This document shows positions 1 through 11,632 of a stretch of DNA of 64,000 nucleotides, piece by piece (the first letter of the stretch is position 1; each line of letters begins with the position of its first letter). The stretch comes from Artemisia argyi (taxonomy: Eukaryota > Streptophyta > Magnoliopsida > Asterales > Asteraceae). The position numbers and the translations under genes were made by a program. The stretch spans positions 116,451,949 to 116,515,948 of the forward strand of contig CM060696.1 of assembly GCA_030686995.1 (NCBI GenBank). Direction: 5' to 3'. Under the pieces are notes generated by a model. It ran no database searches, was not told the DNA's origin, and saw only the letters and a list, made by a program, of their open reading frames with translations.

Positions 1-1511
1 TCATGTTTGTAACTTTGAATTCATTAATCAAATGGTAACTTTTCAAAACGTCTCATTTAGAGTTCGTTTTCTATAACTTGTACTTTGTATTATGAAGTAG
101 CACCCCAATGACACAGTCTTCCGCTGCGGTATTTTGGGGGTGTTACACTTACAACCCCCACCAGGCAGTGTACCTGATCGTTGTAGTATAGTATAGTGAC
201 AAGTACCGGAGGATTGATCGTTCAACTCAGGAATAGTGTCGCTAGGATTAGAAAGCCTAAGAACTTGGTCTAGAGGTGAGGGATGATTCTTTTTGTATTT
301 TTATATTTTTATAAAAGCAATTAAAAATCTCGGGTTTTAGAGGAGTGGGCGAAATTAGTTGCTAGTCAACTAACCCAATAACTAAGATGCAATCAAAATA
401 AAATAACAAAAATGAAAATAAAACTAATTTACTAATGTGGTGTAAACTATAGATGGGAGATTTTTTTTACTTAGATTTCACTACTCCCTAGATATCTTTT
501 ACAGGTTAAGTGTTTGTTACAGTTGCATGGATGACGGGTTATATTCCTTAATACCAATCGTGGGGTGGCGTACGTACTTCCCCATCTCTATAAGCTCCTA
601 CTTCACTCCTATGTCGAGCCTGCAAGAAGCTCCTAACATGGGATCACTAGAATTCGCTCATGCATTAAATACAACCATAAAAACCTTAGTACGTATTGGT
701 TCATGTTTCTTAAGATGTTCAAGCAAGTTACACTATGGAAGTCTGCCAGTTTTCTTAAGCCTAACATCGAAATCATTCATCCATTACAACTATAAACAAG
801 CAATCAACCTATAATCAACATCTAGGTTTCATTACATCTAAGCAAACACACAAGAGATCTAGCCTAGCATGTTAAAATCAAGACAAGCGTAAGATATATT
901 CAAACAACACATAGACATATTGAATGAATTGAAAGGATACTTATCTCAATTGAACATGAAGGGTTTCAAGGGGTGAAAAGCCTTGAAAATACTGTTAAAA
1001 ACGAGCTAGGGTTTATTCAAGTCGACCCTAGAATTCTCCTCTCTTTTGAATGAAAATTACAAAGACTATATATAGATTTCCTAAGGTGACGGCGTCAAGA
1101 AGAAAGTTCTGACGCTGTCAACCCGCCGCAAAAAATATAATCGGATTGCCTAGATCCAGATCTGACGCCGTCATGTGTATTGTTGTTCTGGGCCATCACC
1201 ACTTTTACTCTTGACGGCCTTGATTTGACGCCGTCACATTTCCACTGGACCATCACCATTTTTGCTCTTGACGCCGTCAGGTACTGTTCCCAGCAAGGAA
1301 AATTAAAACTTTGCCGTTTTCTTCACTTTTATGCTCCAAAAACGTCCAAAATGCTTCCTTTTCCAGAATTCACTCCCAAAGTACCTAAAATTACAAAAGG
1401 AACGATTTAGGGCAATATTTGATCAAATAAATTCAAATTCCGGCTTAAATGACCCCCTAAAAACGGATCATTTTTCGCCTCATCACCTTTCGCACCACTC
1501 TGAAAACCAGT
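1..1511. repeat. Repeat-derived sequence without a gene
   Basis: No convincing coding region is visible. Around 90-160 the minus strand carries a motif (TAACACCCCC, then GCAGCGGAA, then a GGGGTG/GGGTGTTAC-type end) that recurs on the plus strand near 35537, so it is a dispersed repeat. Around 1087-1279 lie five near-identical TGACG-N-CGTCA motifs. The stretch stops abruptly at the integrase fragment beginning near 1512, which suggests a rearrangement junction. Confidence 0.5.
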
Positions 1512-1937
1512 AATGGCGAACTGCCCTTCAGCCTAACTTACGGAAGTGAAGCAGTCATCCCAGCTGAAATTGGTATGCCTAACTTCCGGACAATGATGGC
1601 AAATGCGGAAAGCAACGACGATGAGATTAGCCTCAATTTGAACTTACTGGAAGAACGAAGAGAAATGGCAGCAATAAGGGAAGCCAAGTACAAAAAGAAG
1701 GTGGAACAGTACTACAACTGAAGGGTACGACCAGAAACATTTATGGTAGGGGAATTTGTGTACCGAAGAAATGAAGCTAGCAGGACAGAAAATCAAGGAA
1801 AATTAGGGCCGAATTGGGAAGGTCCATATCGAATAATAGAAGCTTATTAACACGGTACCTACAAACTTCAAACCATGGAAGACATGGAGGTACCTAGGAC
1901 ATGGCACGCCGTCAACTTAAAGAAATGTTTTATGTAA
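1512..1937 (+). pseudogene. Ty3/gypsy (Tat/Retand-like) integrase C-terminal fragment
   Basis: An open frame of 141 codons reads as the C-terminal end of a gypsy integrase: it begins with a GELPFSLTYGSEAVIPAEI block, continues through NLLEERREMAAIREAKYKKK, and ends in a chromatin-facing domain with GKLGPNWEGPYRI and a final WHAVNLKKCFM. This arrangement is typical of the Tat/Retand lineage. Two in-frame stops, TGA at 1719-1721 and TAA at 1848-1850, show it is dead. Nothing upstream of the GELPF block is preserved, so protease, reverse transcriptase and the catalytic integrase core are missing. The 56-bp tandem array lies directly downstream, as expected for the long non-coding 3' part of Tat elements. 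Confidence 0.85.
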
Positions 1938-2040
1938 TCGGAAATGTCCGAAAGGTCCATTGTAAGGCTCATAAGTCACTCTTTTTCTAATAAAACTCAC
2001 GTGTGGCTGTTTATTTAATATTATTGTTCAACACATCCAA

Positions 2041-2405
2041 TGAGGCCAAGAGCCCATCGGCATCAATGGCCCTAACGGCCAAGAGCCAAAAACTTATGAG
2101 GCCAAGAGCCCATCGGCACAAATAGCCCTAACGGCCAAGAGCCAAAAACTTATGAGGCCAAGAGCCCATCGGCACAAGTAGCCCTAACGGCCAAGAGCCA
2201 AAAACTTATGAGGCCAGTAGCCCATCGGCACAAGTAGCCCTAACGGCCAAGAGCCAAAAACTTATGAGGCCCATAGCCCATCGGCACAAGTATCCCTAAC
2301 GGCCAACAACCAAAAATTTATGAGGTCAAGAGTCCATCAGCACTAATAGCCCTAACGGCCAAGAGCCAAAAATTTATGAGGCCAAGAGCCCATCGGCACA
2401 AGCTG
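2041..2405 (+). repeat. 56-bp tandem repeat, about 6.5 copies
   Basis: Copies start at 2041, 2097, 2153, 2209, 2265, 2321 and 2377, an exact 56-bp spacing. Each begins TGAGGCCAAGAGCCCATCGG and contains CCCTAACGGCCAAGAGCC. The outer copies are very similar; the fifth and sixth have more substitutions. The array sits about 100 bp after the integrase stop codon and is most simply the satellite-like 3' region of the same Tat/Retand element. Confidence 0.95.
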
Positions 2406-2935
2406 CCCATACAATATCGTAAGGTAATCCGAAAGATTTACGAGTAACATATAAGAACTAATAATAATTTCAAGATATAAAAACAAATAACAATGATCAC
2501 AACCGAAAGTGAAAAATAAAGCGATATACATTAAGATAGTCCAAAAAGGTACGAAGACCATTACAAGTATTTGTTCCGGAAATGACCTCCAAGGCCTTAC
2601 AAAGCAAAAGTCCGGAATAGCTATTACATGTTTCTAAGAAAAAATAAAAAACGTCCGGACATCCATCAGACTCCGGACAAACTATACTACCACCTAAAAA
2701 CGAACCTCCTCGGAAGGATCGGCGCACCCAAAATTATACAACTTCAACATAGATTGATAAGAGCATCACAAGGAACCCGGAATACCTAAACCCATAGTCA
2801 AAATGGAGGTACCCGCGTTCCAGCATACAATAGACCAACGGAAAAAAGAGTTTGAAAAAAGCTTCACATAGAATTCGTAATACCTAAGCCCATAGTCAAA
2901 ATTGAGGTATACAAACTCTAAAATAACCAACATCC

Positions 2936-3009
2936 TCAAGCAGGAGTAGAAGTATCCTGAGCATCACCACCTTGATTCTCCGGATTCTCGGAAGAAGGTT
3001 TTTCTCCGT
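2936..3009 (-). pseudogene. Possible C-terminal end of a Retand-type antisense ORF
   Basis: On the minus strand a frame ending in TGA (2936-2938) reads GEKPSSENPENQGG and then DAQDTSTPA before the stop. Its low-complexity acidic/serine composition and position, antisense and downstream of pol and a tandem array, fit the C-terminus of the extra antisense ORF of Tat/Retand elements. The frame is lost at about 3010, where the long LTR appears to begin. The N-terminal part may be the fragment at 9110-9870. The match is short and the call is an inference. Confidence 0.35.
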
Positions 3010-6000
3010 GATGAGTGTGTAAATACTCATCATTTTTGGTCAATCTGAACTGCTAAAACATTTAAAAACACTCAGAAATGCATCAAAATACAGAGAATAT
3101 CCCAAAACTGTGTTTTATATGTTTCAGATGCAAAAAGATTGAAAACTGATGAAAAACGAGTCAAGTTTGCATAATTGGCAGTTTCAGTCCCTGAACTTTC
3201 ATAAAATGTCAAAACTAGTCCCTGGTTATTCAAAATATGGAAAATTATCATCAAAGGTCCTTAGGGATTCTAAAGTTGTCAAAATCAGTCTTTTAAAATT
3301 CAAGTTTGCAAAATGGCAACTTAGGTCCCTGAAGTTTCAAAAATGTCATAATTGGTCCCTGGAAGATTTAATTTGAAGAAAAGTCAACTACAGTCCCCTA
3401 GGAATCAAGAAATGACCTTTGTGGTCCTTGGAGTATAAGTTTCATGATTTGGCGAAATTGGTCCTTCAAGTTTCAGTGATTGATAGTTTTAGTCCCTAAA
3501 GGACCAAAAGTGAAAAATAATATTTATGGAACTTGAACTATTGAAATATGGCAGGAAAAACCCTTGGAATACTTTGGAAGATTGGCACATCAGGCCCTCG
3601 GATTTTGGCATGTTACATATTTGGTCCTTGTGATTTACTTAGTTACTTAAACCAAATGGACCCTTTATTAAATATTCCACCCAACACCCCAATCCAAACA
3701 ACAAAACCAACCTTATACCTCCCTTAGCCCATCCACAGTCCACACCCTTCTATCCTAGCCCACCAACAAATAAAACCCCACAAACCGTTTAATACTCAAA
3801 ACGGTCAAACCCCAATTGACCCATCTCCCACCTCACACCCTCACGTGCCCTGCAAACCTGCCATAACCCTGCTACTCCAACATCCCATAATCACATCTAC
3901 ACTACTTCTCCCAGACTCCATCCCTGCCACACTCACTTTCCACCACAAAAATACAAATCCCACCCCCCTGCCAAAAGCTAAAGGCCAAATTGCTTATTTT
4001 CACTTTTCCCGCCAAAAACTAAATAGAAGGCTGAGATTAATTGTGTTCCTCCAACGACCTAAGAGAGAAGTGGGAAAGATGTGTGGGTCATACTAACCCT
4101 AAAGGGTCAGTATATAAGAAAGAAGAAGGAAGCAGAGATGGTGTTAGATAGTTAGATAATTAGTAGTAGTAGGGTTAAATATAAGTAATCAAGTAGGATC
4201 TTAAGTAATCTTTCTAATGTGTAAGTTGTTGTACTCTCTATTTTTATCAAGAAAAGTTTTAATTTGAAGCATTCCATATTCTAAGTTCTTTCTTATAAAA
4301 AAGCTCAGCTAATTTCCTACTCACCAACTGCTTATTTTTAGTCTAATTTAGCTTATTTATGTTTTTTTATTGTATATCATGTGAGTTTAGTGCCCTTAGT
4401 TCATTAGCTTAGTTTTTTTTCTTTGCCAAAAATTGTCTAAATAGCTTAACTCAGTCTTTTGCTTATTAGCTTATGAAACTGCTTATCTGTCTTTGAAACT
4501 TGTTTATTTAGAGTTCAAATGCCTGTTTCATTCTCTGTGTTTAAGATTTATTGCAGAAATCTGTCCCTAGCAACTTGAATACCAAAACAGTCCTCTATAA
4601 AGGACTGTTTGGCACAAGTATTTCTCTTGCATTACAAGTCTGTTTCACCTCTTGTTTTCCTTTCATAGAAACTGTTCTAGCATATATTAGATGTTTTAAA
4701 CATAGTTTAGTCATTTTCAGCATTTACCTTAAGTTTTCAGGAATTTGAATTGGTATTTAAGTTTTCTAAGGTTTTAACTGATTCAAACAGAAGATAGGGT
4801 AAAATTTAGATGTAGGCAATTATAGTAGTGATTTTTTGCTTCACATCAGTCCCAAATAAGATTATGCAAAGTTGTTTTGAAGCCTGGTTTGACTTTCCTT
4901 GGTCAATTAACCAAATTTGATCCATACTCACACCTGCTACAACAGTCCTCAACATATCCCTGCACCCTTAGTCTTGCATTTTTAGTTTTCTCAATATTGG
5001 GTCTTAGGTTCTATAAATTAGTTTATAGCTTTTTCCCCAGCTTGTCTTCATGTTTTTACTTTTATTTAATTTTCAGGAATTTTTATTAATAGCTTTTCAT
5101 GTCCCTTAAGTTGCCCCCACAAGCCTGCTATCAGACCTGCCCAGTCCAAGCTTCTATCAGCTGCTTCATAAGCTTGATAAAAGCCCAAATCTGGCCTAAT
5201 CTTGTTCAAACATGTACCTCAGTGGTTAGTCTTTATTTTTTTGAGCTTTTTGATGCAAGTGCTTTTTAGCTTTTAGTTTATTTTGTGCCTAGAAATCACC
5301 CATTAGACCTGTTTCAGGGGTGTTTGTTTGTTTGAGCTTTTTTGCTGATTTCAAATGCTTAGTTGGAAGTTTAGTTGTCTGTTCTATGTTAGTTTGATTA
5401 GTTAGTGTAGCTTTAGCTCTTGGTTAGTTGATTAAGAACAGTTGTAGCTTATTTGAGCGCATGAGCTTGTAGACAGTTAAGCTTGGTATTGGAGTTTGTT
5501 TGTTTTAGTCCAACTGTTGCAATTTGCCCTTATTATCTGCTTATTTATTCTGTTTTAGAAAAAGTGTCAGTTATAAAAGTTGCTAGTTTTCATGTGTTTA
5601 ATGAGTTTGTAAAATAAAATTTGAAAAAAAATATATAAAAGAAAAAAGTGCAAAACCAGGGGTCGAACCCTGGTCTCCACTCTCACAACAAAACACACCA
5701 ACCAGCTGCCCTTGGGACTTCTTTCAGTAATAGTCCCTACTCATTTCCTTTTAACCCCCATTTTTCCCTTTTTGCTTATTTTAGCTTAATAGCTTATTTC
5801 CAACTTATTTCTAGCCTTTTCCCCTCATCTCAATTTTCCTAGTTTCCTGCTCTTACATAGTACTTATATTAATTTTTCCAGATTTTCTACTTTTTATTTA
5901 CTATTTATAATAATTAGTTTTAGTTTTATTAGTTTTAATTAAAAATCAAAAATAAAATCATGTAGTGTTTAAATTTAATCTCTAACATCTTTTTATATTT

Positions 6001-6743
6001 TTCCTAGCTTTTATATTTCATAAGGTATGTTTAGAAAATAGTTTCATAATTGTTACTGTTCATTTTCCATTTTTCTTAATTAATTTAGTTTAATTAGTTT
6101 TTAATTAATAATTAAGTAAATAAATTCTAGAATGGTTTATTTATAAATTTAGGAACTTTTTATAATTTTTTAGGAATCCTGAAATTGTTAAGTAGTTTTA
6201 TTAAAAAAATTTATAATTATCTAAATTAGTTTAGTATTTATTTTAATTTAAATTAGTTTAATTAGTTAATTAATAAGTAATTAGTGATTAATTAATAATA
6301 AATAATTAAATAGTGTAAAAATTGATTTTAATTTTCTAAAAATTTTCTTTTATCATTTGGATCGTAGAAAAGTAATTTTCATACCCGTAGGACTTTATTT
6401 ACTCCCGTTTCACTTTTTATTTTGCGCGTTGACGTTATTTTTAACGTAAACGCGCGTTTTTATTTTTCAATACGTTCTAGGGTAACGTAACTTTACGTTT
6501 TAGTTAATTTAGTTAATTTAAGTTGTTTTCACTTATATTTCCTTAGCGTAATTATTCACATCACTCAAACCCCTTTCCTGTTCAGAATCACCCGATCACA
6601 AATCCGTTTTGATACCATCACACCTCGTTGGGACATAACGACCCGGGGAAACCCCTATACTTCCACGGAGATTGACTCTAAGCTGTTAGACCATCTTGAC
6701 TACATCCGTGGTTGACTTTAGTTGACTGCTTTTGCCTCAATCA
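3010..6743 (+). repeat. Long 5' LTR of an Athila-like Ty3/gypsy element (left edge uncertain)
   Basis: The right end is defined by a CA dinucleotide at 6742-6743 followed by a primer-binding site at 6749. The left edge is set tentatively at TGAGTGTGTAAATACTCA near 3010. Within it, 3170-3620 is full of imperfect 'GGTCCCTG' units, a TATATAAG box lies at 4111-4118, and AT-rich sequence fills 5870-6350. Short ORFs inside show no recognisable protein. No matching 3' LTR is in the window, so the LTR boundaries cannot be confirmed by self-comparison. Confidence 0.5.
4111..4118 (+). promoter_or_regulatory. TATA box of the long LTR
   Basis: TATATAAG in the middle of the long LTR, followed by A/G-rich sequence. 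The placement fits the U3/R border of an LTR promoter. This is a motif match only. Confidence 0.4.
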
Positions 6744-6748
6744 AATTT

Positions 6749-6766
6749 TGGCGCCGCTGCCAAACG
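6749..6766 (+). other. Primer-binding site, tRNA-Asp type
   Basis: TGGCGCCGCTGCC matches the tRNA-Asp-complementary primer site used by Athila/Tat elements (TGGCGCCGTTGCC) with one mismatch. It lies 5 bp after the CA that ends the LTR and about 250 bp before the first ORF, exactly where minus-strand synthesis would start. Confidence 0.75.
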
Positions 6767-7014
6767 GTTTGCAGATTAGTGATTTTGTAATTCACTTCTT
6801 TGTAAATTTGCCATCCTTGTGTATATTTTCATAAAAACAAAACGGTTCCCGAAAATATTTTAAAATTAGTTTTCAACGAACACAAAAAACCCAAAAAGAT
6901 TTTCTTTCTTATTTGTACAAAATGTATTTCAAAAATACCAAAAATATTCACATTTACCCTCTCACATCTTTGATTCTCCATTTCTTACCCTCTATAAACC
7001 TTTAATTCTTTCCT

Positions 7015-8978
7015 ATGTCGTATCCGCACCATTTGGGTTGCCAATGGTGTGGTGGCCCTCATAACGTGGTAATTGCCTCGGCTGTGGCATGGTAGAGTCA
7101 GGATACGGGTCTGTCTATAACCAGGATCCCTATTCTCACAATGACACGACTGATTTATTCCACCAGCCACCAAACCATGAGATACTGACATATTCGTGTG
7201 AATATTGTGGTGGTCCTCATCAAGGATTTGAGTGTCAAACCGGAAACACATTTGTCTACGAACAGTTTTCTGGTAACACTCAGAGTTTAGAAAATGATCA
7301 ATATCCATACGATTCACCAAACCAGACTCAGCAGTTTTACTGTTGTGAGTGCTGTATTGGTCCACACTACGGTTATGATTGTCCATCAAGAAACACGCTT
7401 GTCTATGAGCAGGTTCCTGGTGACAATTATAACCCAAACACATATGACTCACAGCCACAACAATTCAACTGTTGTGAGAACTGTGGAGGTCCACATTTCA
7501 GCTCTGATTGTCAAACAAGGAATTCATTTCCTTGTGACAATTATGACTACCCTTATCATGACCAAACTCCACAGTCCCAATTGAGTCAGGCACTTCTTTC
7601 AGAAATGCAAAATATGATGGAAATTGTTGATGATCTTAAAAGTTTGGTCCAAAAACTTGCCCAAAAATATACTCATAAAAAATCCATGGAAGAACTGCTG
7701 GCTGAAGAGCAGGCTGCTAAAATAAATTCCCAAGATGCCTTTGAAAAATCTATTAGGGAATCCATTGCAAAAGAAAAAGCAGCCAAATCTAGCTCTCAGT
7801 TCCGTTTCATTCCTGATGACAGTGATGATGAAGATACACTTGATATTCTACAATTCTATAAAGATTCATCAAGTTCATCAGTTGATATTCCAGCAGTTGA
7901 GATTCCATCTCAATCGACTGCTATCACACCCGAAGTTCCCACTCACTCTCTGATCATGGGGGATGAGCATCTTAGCACTATTCCTGCAAAGGAATCGGAC
8001 GAATTCATAAAGTCTAGTGTTGAGAACCTTGTCCCAATCCAAAGAGAGTCGCATGAAATTTTTGATCATATGTGTGATATTCCTTCCCCTCTTGAGTGTT
8101 CAAACGGTCATTTTGAGACTTTATCCGATTTTAATGATGATTGTACATTTCATGGAGACATTGAGTATGTTGAGGCATCAGTTCCACATTCTGATGCTGA
8201 TCATCCTCTTGAGGAGTTAGCCGATGAACTCACTCACATCAATCCACTTCCAACGGGAAGTAACAATGATCTCTTTGACTTTGAAGCCGATCTAGGAGAA
8301 ATTGAAAGTCTCCTATATCATGATCTGTCACTCACTTCTCATCCCAACAGTCTAAGAGAGAATGTTAATCACCTTGTTCCCGAAACATTTAATGCAACTT
8401 TCACCAATCCTCTGTTTGAATTCGAATCTGAATTCACTATGATTTCTAACAATCCAATCTTTGATGAGGAGAGTGATGAGTCTATAATGGAACAAGAGTT
8501 CACAAATTTACATCATGTGAAAGATTCTCTTCATGAGGAGTTCTCTGGTGAACTCACTCATATCATGACTCCTCCGGAGTGTGATAGCCCGGGGGGAGAT
8601 GTGCTCAATCATGAGAATTTACAAATTCCCACCCCTCCACCCGGGATGCTTTCAAACCCAATGAGCTTAACCCTTGAAATCCAAATTCAGGCAACTGACC
8701 CTGATCTCGAGGAAGAAGATCTTATCATGATTATAATCATGATTTTCTTTCTTTTCTTCACTTACCTGGTGACTTCCTCTCTTCTTCACTCCTTCGGGAA
8801 TGAGGATACCATCTTTAACCCCGGCATCACCGCTTATAGTTTCTACTATCTTAAGCCAGGGTCTGTATATCTCATCGGTGTGGAACTTTCACGTGCTTCA
8901 AATGTTTGTCCAAACATCTTGAATGAAAGTCCGATGGAGATTGTCTCTTCCACATGTTGCTTCCCCAAGAACCAATGA
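7015..8978 (+). pseudogene. Athila-like element 5' ORF with N-terminal CCHC knuckles, frameshifted near its start
   Basis: A 629-codon open frame runs 7089-8978. An earlier ATG at 7015 opens MSYPHHLGCQWCGGPHN, then loses frame near 7065; a missing single base there would reconnect it to the main frame, which continues upstream without a stop as NCLGCG. The intact part has three CX2CX3HX4C knuckles (residues 37-49, 86-98 and 129-141 of the long frame), an acidic and glutamine/lysine-rich coiled region near 165-235, a long Asp/Glu/Ser-rich middle, a hydrophobic helix at about 545-569 and a conserved NESPMEI tail. I recognise this architecture from Anthemideae retroelement proteins, which are usually annotated as hypothetical. 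Its position after the primer site makes it the Gag-position ORF, but knuckles at the N-terminus and a C-terminal hydrophobic segment are not Gag-like. The function is unknown. Confidence 0.8.
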
Positions 8979-9109
8979 ATTCGGGGTCGAGTCAAGCTAG
9001 CGACTCGGTAAACAAAAATAGTAGCATTCATATGGGGTTCGGACCTTAACTTTTTTAGCTCTTCTGGTTCGCTCGAAGCGCAACCAGCATGATCAGCCTT
9101 GAGCTTCTC

Positions 9110-9870
9110 CTACTCACCCTTCAAAGTTTGAAACTTTCTGAGACCATCTTTCGCCTTACGGTCACAATCCTTGTGAGCCGCAACAGCCTTGCGACGCTCC
9201 TCCACGGCATTCTCGAAACGAAACAGAAGGTCTGCTTGGGCAGTAGCACTTTTTTCCAATAAAAGCCAAGCACAGTTGGTGGCCTCTTCGTCATCATGGG
9301 CGTCAATGTACTTTTCCTCCCCCGGTGTGGCCAGATGGATCATCATGTCCCGGCACACGGCGGAGGTATTCATCCTGGTCCCTCTCTTAATCGACCATTC
9401 TGGAACAAAAGCTTCGTCCGACAAATCCCCCTCAATATCTACATCATCACCATTACCATCCACCTCCTTACCATTCCCAGCAGTGGCACCCTTCGACTTA
9501 CCTAATAACAAGGAAAACAAGTACTAAATATATATGTAAAAAAAAAAAAAAAAAAAAAACTTACCACCCCCAGCATCACTCTTCTGAACACTGCCCCCTT
9601 CTTCACCCATGGAAGGATGCCCTTGCGGAGGAAGAGAACGAATAGGAGAAGGGTTAGGAATGCTCTTAGAAGAATCCAAGTCAATGACTGGAGACTGGTC
9701 AGAAGGCCTGCTTCTCTTGAGAATGCGAGAAGAGACATCATCTCCGGACCTCTTCAATGAACCAGAAGATTTACCACCAGCACCGACAGGAGGTTTCTTA
9801 GGCCCTGTCCGGGCAGCCTACTCCTTTTTCCTGTCCTTAGCAGCAAGGACCTTATCGTCAGCTATATAAA
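9110..9870 (-). pseudogene. 'Putative gypsy-type transposon' antisense ORF fragment with an intron
   Basis: On the minus strand two coding blocks are joined by a clear GT/AG intron of about 60 bp (about 9500-9561, T-rich, donor GTAAGT, acceptor TTATTAG). The upstream block contains KRSGDDVSSRILKRSRPSDQ and a proline/serine-rich stretch. The downstream block has EAFVPEWSIKRGTRMN, then CRDMMIHLATPGEE, then a coiled coil. The FVPxW...CRxMxxHLATP pattern is that of the PF04195 'putative gypsy type transposon' family common in Asteraceae. A stop interrupts the frame upstream (KDRKKE then TAG, near 9820) and another follows at 9110, so it is a remnant. Retand-type elements carry such an ORF antisense to pol, which fits this orientation. 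Confidence 0.7.
9539..9560. repeat. Poly(A) tract
   Basis: An uninterrupted run of adenines lies on the plus strand inside the intron of the antisense retroelement ORF, where it forms the T-rich part of that intron. Confidence 0.9.
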
Positions 9871-10098
9871 AACATCCACAAAATCATTCACCAAATGACA
9901 TGTCATGCAGGTGATTGATGAATTTTATTATAATTTATCTTTCTTCTTTCTAATTATTTTGTAAAAGATTTTGTAAAATATTTTTATGTGAGTGTAGCAT
10001 TTTTCTAATATATTTTTGAGAACAAAACTGTGTGTAAACAATTGTAAATTCTAAAAGAAATGAATAACAAAACAAACTTTTATTTTTGCTTAATTTTA

Positions 10099-11632
10099 GA
10101 GTTAATTACATAAATCGTCCTTGTGGTTTGCTGATTTTTACGGATCTTGTCCATGTGTTCTTTTAAAGAGGGTTTGGTCCCTGTGGTTTTTGATTTTTAC
10201 GGATTCGGTCCAAATTTTGACCCAACTCCTAACGATCGTTAAAAAAGACATAACTTGTAACTTGAGGGCTAACTTTGTAATTTGGGTTTTCCTTCTCAAA
10301 TTACAAACTACAAAGACGATTCATGTAATTTACTCTTAAAAAAAATATTTTAATTTAAATAAAAAAATTTAATTTTGTTAAAAAAATATAATTTTAATTT
10401 TAAATTTTTTTATAAAAAACTTTTTTTTTTAATTTAATTATAGGAAATTTTAAAAATTTATTATTATAAAAAATTTTAATAAAAAAAGTAAAATTAAATT
10501 TGGGCATATGTACTAAACGATTTTGTACGTTTTTAATTTTATTTAAAAAAAATTAAAATTTTATTGTATAAAAAATTTTAATAATATGTTTTCATTAATT
10601 TTTATACGTTTTTTTTTTTACGATTTTTGTACGTTTTTATACAATATTTTTTCCTTTATGGAATTTGGACATTATTATACGTTTTATCCGTATGAAAACT
10701 TATAAAAACGGATAAAAACCATAAGAAAATATATGAAAACAACGTAGAAAAACGGATGAAAACATCCAAAAACAAAAATAATCGTAGAAAAACGTCCAAA
10801 AATCGTATAAAATATACAAATGCCTATCAAAACGGACGAAAACATATAAAAACTAACGAAAACGTATAAAAATGGATCTATAAAAAGGACGTTTTTATAA
10901 TAAAAAACGATTTTTGGATGTTTTTCTACAATTTTTTTTTTCATTTTTGGACATTTTCATCCAATTTTGTACGTTGTTTTCATACATTTTCTTATGGTTT
11001 TTATCCGTTTTAATAAGTTTTCATACGTATAAAACATATAATAATGTCCAAAAAGGAAAAAAAAATTATATAAAAATGTACTAAATCGTAAAAAAGTGTT
11101 TAAAAATTAATGAAAACGTATTATTAAAACTTTTTATAATAATAAAATTTTCATTTTTTTGAATAAAATTAAAACATACAAAATCGTTTAGTACATAAGC
11201 CCAAATTTAATTTTACTTTTTTTATAACAATAAAATTTTAAAAATTTCCTATAATAAAACTAAAAGATTTTTTTTTAAATTAAATTAAAATTATATTTTT
11301 TTAATAAAATAAAAAAAAAAGTTATTTAAATTTAAAAAATTTCGTATAACAAAATTAATATAAGGGTTTATTTATTTATTTATTTTTGTCTTTAAGAGTA
11401 AATTACATGAATAGTCCTTGTGGTTTGTATTTTTAGAGGGAAAACTCAAATTACAAGGTTAGCCCTCACGTTACAAGTTAGGTCCTATTTAACGATCGTT
11501 AAGAGTTGGGTCAAAATTTGAACAGAATCCGTAAAAATCTAAAACTACAGGGACCAAACCCGTTTAAAAAAAGCACAGGGACAAGATCCGTAAAAATTAG
11601 TAAACCAAAAGGACGATTTATGTAATTAACTC
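10099..11632. mobile_element. Non-autonomous Mutator-type foldback element with 9-bp target duplication
   Basis: The element is 1534 bp and begins GAGTTAATTACATAAATCG; its right end is the reverse complement of that sequence. TTAATTTTA occurs immediately outside both ends (10090-10098 and 11633-11641), a perfect 9-bp target duplication, which is the hallmark of Mutator-like elements. The inverted arms run essentially the whole length: a TGGTCCCTGTGGTTTT block and CCTAACGATCGTTA appear in both, and the AT-rich middle folds back around about 10870. No transposase is encoded. The right end is 71 bp from the start codon of the next gene, so it sits in that gene's 5' UTR or core promoter. Confidence 0.93.

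Noticed and set aside
2041..2405. CRISPR-like array
   Set aside because: The repeats are contiguous 56-bp units without spacers in a eukaryotic retroelement context.
5649..5700. tRNA-like piece (GGGGTCGAACCCTGGTCTCC)
   Set aside because: A box-B-like motif is present on the minus strand, but I could not build a cloverleaf with acceptor and anticodon stems; probably part of the long LTR or an old SINE.
6985..7458. 157-codon minus-strand ORF
   Set aside because: It lies opposite the repeated-knuckle ORF and mirrors its His/Cys-rich repeats; no independent signals.
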